Source: Ignavibacteria bacterium (lineage in GTDB: Bacteria; Bacteroidota; Ignavibacteria; UBA10030; UBA6906). From it: a stretch of 10,629 bases of DNA. The notes beneath the pieces were generated by a model. It was given only the letters and a program-made list of their open reading frames with translations, was not told where the DNA came from and ran no database searches. The translations under genes were made by a program, and so were the position numbers. The stretch lies in contig JAOUDE010000062.1 of assembly GCA_029859455.1 (NCBI GenBank), forward strand, positions 1-10,629, given 5' to 3'. Below, in pieces: positions 4,527-10,629 of this stretch (its first letter is position 1; each line of letters opens with the position of its first letter).

Positions 4527-7250
4527 TTACTTCAGCATCAGCATTCGCCTCGTCTCCGTCACACTCCCTGCCGTCAGCCGGTAGATGTAGATTCCTGAAG
4601 ATACGGCAGCCCCCGTTTCATTCCTGCCGTCCCAGAGGACCTCGTAATACCCCTCAACCTGCTGTTCCTGGACCACTGTCTTCACCAGCTGTCCCAGCAT
4701 GTTGTAGACTTTCAGGCTTACCTGGTTCGGTTCACTGAGGGCATACCGGAACGTCGTCGACGGATTGAACGGGTTCGGATAATTGCCGACGAGGCCGGTT
4801 TGCGCGGGAAGCTGAGCTGATTGCTGCTCAAGAACATCGTACTCGTTCCAGAGCGCTTCCCACTCAGGGTCCGGTGCTGCGTCGACGGCACAGGTAATAT
4901 CAACCGGGGAGTAGCAGCCTGTCGGAATCTCGAGCGTAATGGTATGGGGTCCCGCCCCGGCATGCGGGACGGTCATCTTCGCAATGGAGTTGATCCCGTT
5001 GCTCAGCACGGTGGAGACCATATCTTCCCCGTCGAGATCGAACGTGACTGTCTCACCAGACCAGTCACCTGTCATCTTCACCATCGCCTGAGCGGCTCCG
5101 CTCGGATTACATTTCGCGTTGAAAAAGAAGATATCAGAACACTGGATGCCTCCACTCGACGCGACCTCTTCGTAACCATGTATTCTGATATCGTCAACAT
5201 AAAATCCATCCCGCTCTACACCCCCGTCTGAAGCAAGCCGGAAGCGGATCTTGATCTGAAGACCGGCATAGGCGGAGAGATCTGCCGTTTCCTCCTTCCA
5301 GTCAAGTCCCGGGACATAGGAATCATATCCCCAACTGGTGGTCGGCTGTTCAGAGCTTCTGCCCGATCCGCGCGTCGCGCTGGATGTCCTGAGCGTGGTC
5401 CAGGAAGACCCGTTGTTGGTGGACACTTCAACCGTCGCGAAATCCCATGTCGGCTCGATCGCCCACTTCGTCCAGAACCTCAGCTCCGCGTAATCGAATC
5501 CCGCAAGCGACACCTGATTGATCAGCGTCAACGAGTTGTTTGCATTGGCACGGTATGAACCGGAGGGACTGTCAGTAAACGCATTCGGCGCGCTGTGGGC
5601 ATTGCCCGTGAGCCCCCAGCCCTGGCCGGTTGTCCAGTTCCCCGTTCCTCCGGAAGCACTGTCAGCAAACACCACGGTCGGCGTGCCGATATAGAGATCG
5701 ACTGTGTCAGTTTTCGAGAATCCGTCAGGATTTGAGAAATTTATGAACACCTGAAACGGAACCCCCGAAGGGCTGGTTCCACCCACTTCTCCGGTGAAAG
5801 AAACCTCAACATCCTCCTGCGAAAGAAGGTCTCCGAGTGACTGCACCGAAGGGGTAAACTGAACGAACGGCGTGCTTGACGTTGCGGTGATGGTGAGGTC
5901 ATCTGATACCCCGAGCCCCTTGTTCAGGACCAGAAGCATCAGCTCAAACACCTCACCGGGATTGACGAATCCGTCCTCTCCCTTGTCGACAATGCCGGCA
6001 GAGCGGACTTCAGGAAACGCCCCGGCGAAATACGACAGCAGTTTGTTTGAGCTCAGGTTCTCCTGAGCAAGAGGAAAAATCTCATTCTGGCCCGGCCAGA
6101 ACCCGGTGGTTCCCACCTCAGGCGTCATTGCAAAGGTTACAGGTTTCGTCAGATCGCCGAACATATAATCGTCGGAGTTCCCCCTTGTCGAATAGTTCAC
6201 CGTCTGAAGGTCTGTTCCCATCACATAATGGTTCGAAGCGGTCAGATCATACCCCCAGTCGCGATAAATAAGTGAGTCGCCGTTCTCCTGCGAGAGATAC
6301 CCCCACGGATAGATCAACAGATTGCCTGACGTGTGGTAGTTGAAGCAGGCACGGATGTTATGCCCCCTCATGAACTGATCGATGGCGGAATTCTCCGGCT
6401 CGGAAAACGGAGCCGGCCCCCGGTATGTGTCAGAACTGGGACTCGTGCTGGATCCGCCGTTCGGTGCATTCCACATGAACTCAGGACCATAGTTTCTGTT
6501 CGGATCGACACCGTATATCCCGCCTCCGTTGAACCGCCGGTTCTTCCGCCAGAATCCGCCGCCGTTGGGATTGGTTTGCCGGTTGTACTCATAGCCGTCA
6601 GGGTTGACCACCGGGATGAACCAGATCTGCCGGTTGTTCACGAGATAGGTGGCATCGGCGTCGGTCCCGTAATTCTCGAGCAGCCACCACATATAGTAGA
6701 CGACGGTCATCATGCTTTGCGGTTCGCGGGCGTGATGGAGCGCGGTATAGAGCACTTCCGGTTCTTCCGGCTCGGAGAGCCCGGGGTTATCGGAGATCTT
6801 CGCGGCCCAGATCCCCCGGGACTGATGCGTAGTCCCGATCGAATCCCGCGGGGTGATGAGGTTAGGGTATTGCAGGTACATCGAATCGAGCTGGGCGAGC
6901 ACCTCGGCAAACGTGTAGAAGCCCCCCATGCTTCCGAAGCCGAACCCGTCCGTCGTTCCCTGTTCGCGGAGGATCCGCTCTTCTGTATGGGCGGCGAGAT
7001 CGTCCACCATGACCTCGAACGCTACCCCTTTTGCAGCAAGCTGAGCAAGCTCGAACTCACCGGCAACGAAGGTCATCAGCCCTCCCGGTTTCCCGGTGCT
7101 CCCTTCGAAATCGAGTCCGGTTGACCAGATTTCCTTCAGGGCGTTCTGGTCAGTGACAGCAATCCGGATTCTGCTGAATTTTTCGGTTGAATAGCTCCCG
7201 GAGAAACCGAAGAGCAGTGCGGCAGAGAGAAACAACACTCGGATAATCAT
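4527..7250 (-). CDS. Secreted M14 zinc carboxypeptidase with T9SS type A sorting domain
   Basis: The product is 907 residues. Order: signal peptide (1-21), propeptide-like region (about 25-100), M14 peptidase domain (about 110-410), an Ig-like segment with VNPGEVFEL (about 415-520), a jelly-roll/MAM-like module ending in FYVDDIRIHGY (about 525-693), a module with four cysteines (704, 714, 779, 787), and a T9SS sorting domain from NYPNPFNPSTTFRY (about 823) to the end. M14 marks are complete: zinc ligands His173 and Glu176 in HHARE, His306 in FNYHTSG, substrate-binding Arg252 in DPNRNYG, VVNPDGY, and the general-base Glu378 in TPEVGTTGF. It should remove C-terminal residues from peptides outside the cell or at the surface, likely for nutrition. 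AAGAGG lies nine bases before the ATG. The gene converges on the redox pair and diverges from the FGE-fold gene. Confidence 0.95.
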   Translation of the reverse strand: MIIRVLFLSAALLFGFSGSYSTEKFSRIRIAVTDQNALKEIWSTGLDFEGSTGKPGGLMTFVAGEFELAQLAAKGVAFEVMVDDLAAHTEERILREQGTTDGFGFGSMGGFYTFAEVLAQLDSMYLQYPNLITPRDSIGTTHQSRGIWAAKISDNPGLSEPEEPEVLYTALHHAREPQSMMTVVYYMWWLLENYGTDADATYLVNNRQIWFIPVVNPDGYEYNRQTNPNGGGFWRKNRRFNGGGIYGVDPNRNYGPEFMWNAPNGGSSTSPSSDTYRGPAPFSEPENSAIDQFMRGHNIRACFNYHTSGNLLIYPWGYLSQENGDSLIYRDWGYDLTASNHYVMGTDLQTVNYSTRGNSDDYMFGDLTKPVTFAMTPEVGTTGFWPGQNEIFPLAQENLSSNKLLSYFAGAFPEVRSAGIVDKGEDGFVNPGEVFELMLLVLNKGLGVSDDLTITATSSTPFVQFTPSVQSLGDLLSQEDVEVSFTGEVGGTSPSGVPFQVFINFSNPDGFSKTDTVDLYIGTPTVVFADSASGGTGNWTTGQGWGLTGNAHSAPNAFTDSPSGSYRANANNSLTLINQVSLAGFDYAELRFWTKWAIEPTWDFATVEVSTNNGSSWTTLRTSSATRGSGRSSEQPTTSWGYDSYVPGLDWKEETADLSAYAGLQIKIRFRLASDGGVERDGFYVDDIRIHGYEEVASSGGIQCSDIFFFNAKCNPSGAAQAMVKMTGDWSGETVTFDLDGEDMVSTVLSNGINSIAKMTVPHAGAGPHTITLEIPTGCYSPVDITCAVDAAPDPEWEALWNEYDVLEQQSAQLPAQTGLVGNYPNPFNPSTTFRYALSEPNQVSLKVYNMLGQLVKTVVQEQQVEGYYEVLWDGRNETGAAVSSGIYIYRLTAGSVTETRRMLMLK

Positions 7251-7408
7251 TGGACGAAACCTCTTGAGTTGGCGTGGTCAGTACGGTTGATTTAAGGAAA
7301 ACAAATGCTGAACGAATCTCAACTTGTGCCGCATCGACGTCACACGGTCCGTACACTGGTTGTGATACCGGAATCTCCCAATCGCTGAACCGGGGGGGCC
7401 TTCATCCC

Positions 7409-7438
7409 TTGGTACAGGATTCTTCTTTTGCGTATATT
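7409..7438 (+). promoter_or_regulatory. Possible promoter of the FGE-fold gene
   Basis: TTGGTA (7409-7414) and TATATT (7433-7438) are separated by 18 bases and lie about 26 bases before the ATG at 7464. The 213-base gap between this gene and the divergent carboxypeptidase must carry both promoters. A run of seven G (around 7392-7398) also lies here. I could not pick a convincing promoter for the minus-strand gene. Confidence 0.4.
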
Positions 7439-7463
7439 ATTCCGGATTCAGAAAGTGACAATT

Positions 7464-8654
7464 ATGAACAAGAGACGAGTTGTTGTTTTATCGCTGATGG
7501 CCGCCGGCCTCTGCCTGGTGCTCCTCATCTTCGCCGGTATATCAATATCGCAAAGGGAAGAAGCCGGTCATCGTGACCGTGATGAAGCGGAGCTTGTCAT
7601 TGGTAATCTGTCGGGCGCCGCGGTTTCCCTCTTTCTCGCAGGAAGAGATGTTCGGGGTGCCGAACTGGTTGACACCGCGGGCGAGAACACACTCTGGCTG
7701 CCGCCCGGCCGCTACTACCTGAAGGCGACCACTCAGAATATCTCCTCATTCTATCCCGCTTCGCTGCTTGGTTACCGTACCGGTCCAAACCGGGAGGGGG
7801 CTTATACCGTCACGATCAGAACGTTTCCGCTTGAACAACCGCCGAAGCTGGATGGCGGGTCCGGCGAGTGGCGGTTCATCCCGGCCGGAAATTCACTGTT
7901 CGGCGATTACCGGAATCCGAAGGAAGCCCACTACGTATGGCTCACCGGCTTCTTTATTGCTCCGTTTGAAGTGACGAACAGGGAATTTCAGATGTTCCTT
8001 TCGGCACCGGACGGCTATGCCGACGATACCAACTGGACAGAGGCAGGAGTCCGCTGGCGGAGCGAGCACACTTCGAATGTTTCCTCCCTTCTCCCCCCGG
8101 ACCATCCGGATGCCCCCCGGTTCGGCCAACCTGATCAGCCGATCACGTGGGTCAACTGGTTCGAAGCGGATGCATTCTGTCACTGGCTGACGCGCATCAG
8201 GGGAAACGGAAAGTGGTGGTTCTCGCTGCCGAACGAGGCTGAGTGGGAAAAAGCAGCGCGCGGACCCGACGGTCTCGACTTCTCCCTGTCGATGCAGATC
8301 AGCGATCAAGAGATGCATCTCTACAACTGGAAGAAGAATCCGATCGCCGCTGTTACGGTAATTGGCATCGATTCATCCGCCACATCGTTCAGCCCGAACA
8401 GGTACGGACTGTATCACATGACCGGAAATGTCGTCGAGTGGACACAGTCCGTTTTCCAGCCATTCAACAGGGACAATCCGTTTCGAAACGACCGGAGAAA
8501 CCACCGGGAGGCGGAAGGGCTGCGGGTGGCAAGGGGCGGTTCATGGTACAGCGGGAGCATCGCCTACATGTACATTCCGTATCGTGACGCGTTCCAGCCT
8601 GAACACAGCACCCAGGACGTCGGATTCCGACTTGTCGCACGGCCTCTGCCGTAG
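7464..8654 (+). CDS. Membrane-anchored FGE/SUMF1-fold protein lacking catalytic cysteines
   Basis: The product is 396 residues. A positively charged start (MNKRR) leads into one membrane segment (about 6-28) with no lipobox around Cys17, so an uncleaved anchor is likely. Residues 41-125 look like a small PEGA-like beta domain (ELVIGNLSGAAVSLFL, LPPGRYYLKA). Residues 135-396 are a formylglycine-generating-enzyme-type domain. Supporting segments are FFIAPFEVTNREFQMFL, PITWVNWFEADAFCHWL, SLPNEAEWEKAARG, YGLYHMTGNVVEWT, RVARGGSWYSG and DVGFRLVA. True FGE carries two active-site cysteines just after the GGS motif; here the positions read WYSGSIAYMY, with none. It is therefore unlikely to be a sulfatase activator. 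The fold is also used by non-catalytic proteins such as GldK/GldJ of T9SS gliding machinery. The ATG at 7464 is preferred over a TTG at 7428, which would add residues ahead of the membrane segment. A single gene, divergent from the carboxypeptidase. Confidence 0.85.
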   Translation: MNKRRVVVLSLMAAGLCLVLLIFAGISISQREEAGHRDRDEAELVIGNLSGAAVSLFLAGRDVRGAELVDTAGENTLWLPPGRYYLKATTQNISSFYPASLLGYRTGPNREGAYTVTIRTFPLEQPPKLDGGSGEWRFIPAGNSLFGDYRNPKEAHYVWLTGFFIAPFEVTNREFQMFLSAPDGYADDTNWTEAGVRWRSEHTSNVSSLLPPDHPDAPRFGQPDQPITWVNWFEADAFCHWLTRIRGNGKWWFSLPNEAEWEKAARGPDGLDFSLSMQISDQEMHLYNWKKNPIAAVTVIGIDSSATSFSPNRYGLYHMTGNVVEWTQSVFQPFNRDNPFRNDRRNHREAEGLRVARGGSWYSGSIAYMYIPYRDAFQPEHSTQDVGFRLVARPLP

Positions 8655-8675
8655 GTATCGCCGATCCATCTTCGA

Positions 8676-8759
8676 TTTCAGCAGCATGAACTTCCTTCCG
8701 GACAAACCGCCGGCCGCCACCCTCTATTGTTCATTTGCGGCAGCGGTGAGGAGACGGAG
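8676..8759 (-). pseudogene. Possible remnant of a T9SS sorting-domain end
   Basis: On the minus strand, downstream of the methyltransferase stop, one frame reads LRLLTAA, then a stop, then AAGGLSGRKFMLLK (8717-8676). Compare the endings of the intact sorting domains in this window: TAGSVTETRRMLMLK and TAGSYVETKKLVLLR. At DNA level, 8676-8695 matches 10041-10060 in 14 of 20 bases. No start, NYPNPFN core or terminal stop accompanies it. It could be a decayed cargo-gene end, or chance. Nothing else is visible between 8655 and 8762. Confidence 0.25.
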
Positions 8760-8762
8760 AGT

Positions 8763-9521
8763 TCAGGTGCCGGAAGGCGTGTCGTTCGCCTTCTTCGCTG
8801 AGAGGACCCCGACCGGACCGTCGGCCCACATACACTCAGCTTCAAACCCCGCTTGCCGCAATTCGTTGAGCTCTGCCTCGCGCGGCAGGTAGGTATCTTC
8901 ATCTGACCATTCCTTGAAGTATTGCCATGCACGTTCTTCCGCTATGCCGTTCGCAACCAGATGGTCGGCCCAGTAGCGGTAGAGCCGGTCCCGCTCCGGG
9001 TGATCCTCCGGCATGTTCACGTCGGCGTTGACGAACACTCCACCCGGACGGAGGGCAGTAAAGATCCGTTTGAACAATGATGCTTTCGCTTCGAGCGTGG
9101 GTATGTGATGCAGGGACAAAGAAGCGGCGACGGCACCGCACGGGTCGAGCGGATCTTCGAATGAGCGGAGCGAGAACCGGGCTTTCCCGCCGAAACGGCT
9201 CAGTCGCTCCCGGGCCTTCTCCAGCATCTCCGGATCGACATCGATCAGTTGGACCGATCCTATTTTCCTGCGGGCAAGAAGAACTTCCGAGAGGGCGCCG
9301 GTCCCTGCTCCGAGGTCCAATACCAGACCCGGAGAAACAGACGCCACGGCATCGGCCGCGGCCGCCAGCATCTGCTCATAGCCGGGGATGAATCGACGGA
9401 TCGCTTCGTCGTATGCCTCGTTGCCGAGTCGGAGATGATTGCGTACATTATGTGCAGATGAACCGCCCAGAGTCCCTCCCGCTGTCTGATTGACGGTAAC
9501 GGAAGTGCGGCTCATAGTCAA
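8763..9521 (-). CDS. Class I SAM-dependent methyltransferase
   Basis: The product is 252 residues and carries the Rossmann methyltransferase signature. Motif I is VLDLGAGTG (67-75). The acidic residue of motif II is in QLIDVDPEML (Asp95), motif IV-like SLSLHHI is near 135-140, and LRPGGVF is at 157-163. The N-terminal part (FIPGYEQMLAAAADAV) is the usual helical lead-in of small-molecule type methyltransferases. The substrate cannot be read from sequence. No signal peptide is present, so it acts in the cytoplasm. Start: a TTG at 9521 lies eight bases after GAGG, while the ATG at 9515 has that site 14 bases away. The spacing favours TTG and codon type favours ATG, and they differ by two residues. 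It is divergent from msrB with only 13-19 bases between start codons. Confidence 0.85.
   Translation of the reverse strand: MTMSRTSVTVNQTAGGTLGGSSAHNVRNHLRLGNEAYDEAIRRFIPGYEQMLAAAADAVASVSPGLVLDLGAGTGALSEVLLARRKIGSVQLIDVDPEMLEKARERLSRFGGKARFSLRSFEDPLDPCGAVAASLSLHHIPTLEAKASLFKRIFTALRPGGVFVNADVNMPEDHPERDRLYRYWADHLVANGIAEERAWQYFKEWSDEDTYLPREAELNELRQAGFEAECMWADGPVGVLSAKKANDTPSGT
9421..9449 (+). promoter_or_regulatory. Possible msrB promoter inside the methyltransferase gene
   Basis: TTGCCG (9421-9426) and TACATT (9444-9449) are spaced by 17 bases and match the sigma-70 hexamers in 4 of 6 positions each. They lie about 85 bases ahead of the msrB ATG, within the antisense strand of the methyltransferase N-terminus. 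Because the two start codons nearly touch, each promoter must lie inside the opposite gene. Confidence 0.25.
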
Positions 9522-9534
9522 TGATGGAGCCTCA

Positions 9535-9987
9535 ATGGAAACAACACCCCCGCAGAACCCTTACTACTCCAGAACGGACACGGAGCCATTGGATCTCACC
9601 GATGAAGAATGGAAGAAGGTGCTGACACCGGAGGTCTATTCCATCGCCCGGCAAAAGGGAACCGAATACCCTTTCTCAGGAAAATACTGGGATTATGATG
9701 GAATCGGGACGTATTACTGCGCGGCGTGCGGAAACCGATTGTTCCTCTCAGACGCGAAATTCGGGAGCAGCTGCGGCTGGCCCAGCTTCTTCGAAACTCT
9801 GCGGAAAGACGGCGTGAAGTACCTGCCCGACCACTCACATGGAATGCACAGGACCGAAGTGGTCTGCGGCCGGTGTGAGGGACATCTCGGTCATCTCTTC
9901 GATGACGGGCCTCCGCCTACAGGGAAACGCTACTGCATGAACTCGATTGTGCTGGAGTTTGAACCGGAGGAGTCTGTTCAAGTGTAG
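9535..9987 (+). CDS. msrB: Peptide methionine-R-sulfoxide reductase MsrB
   Basis: The product is 150 residues, the usual length for a single-domain MsrB. It reduces the R form of methionine sulfoxide in proteins using thioredoxin. Seen in sequence: start LTDEEWKKVLTPEVY; zinc site from CAAC (62, 65) and CGRC (111, 114); GSSCGWPSF with the likely resolving Cys80; HLGHLFDDGP; and RYCMNSIVLEF with the catalytic Cys134. No signal peptide is present, so it should act in the cytoplasm. The ATG at 9535 follows GGAG (9526-9529) by five bases. An upstream TTG at 9490 would add 15 residues without family similarity and overlap the divergent methyltransferase gene, so it was not chosen. It is not fused to MsrA. 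It converges with the edge gene to the right. Confidence 0.95.
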   Translation: METTPPQNPYYSRTDTEPLDLTDEEWKKVLTPEVYSIARQKGTEYPFSGKYWDYDGIGTYYCAACGNRLFLSDAKFGSSCGWPSFFETLRKDGVKYLPDHSHGMHRTEVVCGRCEGHLGHLFDDGPPPTGKRYCMNSIVLEFEPEESVQV

Positions 9988-9992
9988 AAGAA

Positions 9993-10027
9993 ATGGTTAT
10001 CGACGAACGGTTAACCGTTGACGACTA
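9993..10027 (-). repeat. Intergenic repeat copy B with 14-base perfect palindrome
   Basis: AACGGTTAACCGTT (10006-10019) is a perfect palindrome between the convergent msrB and the edge gene. The surrounding 9993-10027, read on the minus strand, resembles 4457-4495. It could serve as a weak bidirectional terminator (a loose T-rich TATATTTTC follows on the plus strand), a protein binding site or a dispersed element. Confidence 0.4.
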
Positions 10028-10037
10028 AGTATATTTT

Positions 10038-10629
10038 CTACCTCAGCAGCACCAGCTTCTTCGTCTCAACGTAGCTTCCGGCCGTCATGCGATAATAGTA
10101 CACCCCGCTCGGCAGCCCCGCTGCATCCCACTGGCGCGTGTATCTGCCCGGCGCGAGCCGTTCGTTGACAACTCTGGCGGCCTCACGGCCGAGCATGTCG
10201 TAGACGATCAGTGAAACATCTTCCACTTCCAAAATTCTAAATTCAAAATTCGAAATTGCGTTGAACGGGTTCGGGTAGTTCTGGTGGAGACTGAATTGCG
10301 TTGGGGCTTCGGTCTCTGCCTCAGTCACACCCACAAGGGTTCCAAATTCCTCTCCTCCGATCTGTGCATACACAAGCTCCAGGTGCTTCGTGAACAACAT
10401 CGGCAAGCAGTCCTCATGATAGGTATTCAACACCGTCCGTCCGAGGCGATGCCCGAGTTCATAGTCCCCTCCATGAACAAAATACACCCGGAACCGCTTC
10501 ACAATCGTCGGAAGCCCGAGTACAGTGTCTGCGGTAACCTCAGTGCATTCGGTGAGATATCCCCAATCGGTCATGAAGGTACTCCCTTCAGAGGCGAGAA
10601 GGCTGTCATGGAGAACCTCGGCACCACCT
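10038..10629 (-). CDS. T9SS type A sorting-domain protein, N-terminus beyond right edge
   Basis: The frame is open to the right edge with no stop, so only the C-terminal 196 or so residues are visible; the ATG at 10574 is internal. The last 80 residues are a T9SS sorting domain: SLHQNYPNPFNA, VYDMLGREAARV, PSGVYYYRMTAG and a terminal ETKKLVLLR. The product is therefore an exported cargo protein. The preceding part, with GYLTECTEVTADTV, FVHGGDYELGHRLGR and NTYHEDCLPML, fits no family I recognise. Oddity: after NYPNPFN the usual PTTTIRF strand is replaced by AISNFEFRIL, which is encoded by a short AT-rich repeat. A TAG stop is at 10038-10040. Confidence 0.85.
   Translation of the reverse strand, partial: GGAEVLHDSLLASEGSTFMTDWGYLTECTEVTADTVLGLPTIVKRFRVYFVHGGDYELGHRLGRTVLNTYHEDCLPMLFTKHLELVYAQIGGEEFGTLVGVTEAETEAPTQFSLHQNYPNPFNAISNFEFRILEVEDVSLIVYDMLGREAARVVNERLAPGRYTRQWDAAGLPSGVYYYRMTAGSYVETKKLVLLR
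10231..10257 (-). repeat. AT-rich short repeat embedded in the sorting domain of the edge gene
   Basis: Twenty-seven bases made of near-repeats of AAAATTC contain only four G or C, unlike the surrounding GC-rich coding sequence. Read on the coding strand they give the in-frame residues SNFEFRI in the first strand of the sorting domain. Confidence 0.6.

Noticed and set aside
6333..7124. A long plus-strand frame (263 codons) opposite the carboxypeptidase N-terminal half
   Set aside because: It is the antisense shadow of a gene with complete M14 catalytic residues. The long frame follows from GC-rich codon usage.
7464..8654. Calling this gene a sulfatase-modifying formylglycine-generating enzyme
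   Set aside because: The two catalytic cysteines after the GGS motif are absent and no sulfatase gene is nearby.
1..10629. Search for tRNA, rRNA, transposases, integrases, toxin-antitoxin or defence modules
   Set aside because: No matching motif or gene was found on either strand; the window reads as envelope and exported-protein genes.

Overview
The window looks like chromosomal DNA from the Fibrobacterota-Chlorobiota-Bacteroidota (FCB) superphylum. It is moderately GC-rich by eye (not counted). The main evidence is three separate minus-strand genes whose products end in a type A C-terminal sorting domain of the type IX secretion system (T9SS). Each has a NYPNPFN core, a YD-LGR/Q segment and a basic, leucine-rich last strand. 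The exact NYPNPFNP(T/S)TT form is typical of the Ignavibacteria/Chlorobi/Kapabacteria side of the group. That assignment rests on motif style only and is not proof.

Layout from left to right. (1) Positions 2-430 hold the 3' end of an OmpA-family peptidoglycan-binding protein. (2) Positions 585-2708 (minus) hold a secreted beta-propeller protein made of YCF48-type repeats with a T9SS sorting domain. (3) Positions 2709-3380 hold a small helical protein with an 11-residue repeat (2921-3106), then a strongly structured non-coding block and a terminator-like hairpin. (4) Positions 3381-4459 hold a translationally coupled pair: a TlpA-like thiol-disulfide oxidoreductase and a free-standing DsbD N-terminal-type domain. 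(5) Positions 4527-7250 (minus) hold a large secreted M14 zinc carboxypeptidase with a T9SS sorting domain. (6) Positions 7464-8654 hold a membrane-anchored FGE/SUMF1-fold protein lacking the FGE catalytic cysteines. (7) Positions 8763-9521 (minus) and 9535-9987 (plus) hold a SAM-dependent methyltransferase and a methionine-R-sulfoxide reductase (msrB), arranged head to head with almost no space between them. (8) Positions 10038 to the right edge (minus) hold the C-terminal part of a third T9SS cargo protein.

A shared theme is the cell envelope and the exterior: two complete exported proteins, one partial one, an OmpA anchor, extracytoplasmic thiol chemistry and an FGE-fold protein. No T9SS structural gene (PorV, SprA, PorU, GldL/M/N) is visible. 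The redox pair could serve the disulfides of exported proteins, for example the four cysteines in the accessory module of the carboxypeptidase, but this is inference from adjacency. I see no rRNA, tRNA, CRISPR array, transposase, phage gene or recognisable defence system. The least ordinary parts are the 11-mer repeat protein with its structured 3' flank, the split DsbD-like/TlpA pair, the cysteine-less FGE-fold protein, an AT-rich repeat embedded in a sorting domain, and a possible decayed sorting-domain remnant at 8676-8759. There is no gene-free stretch longer than 300 bases.
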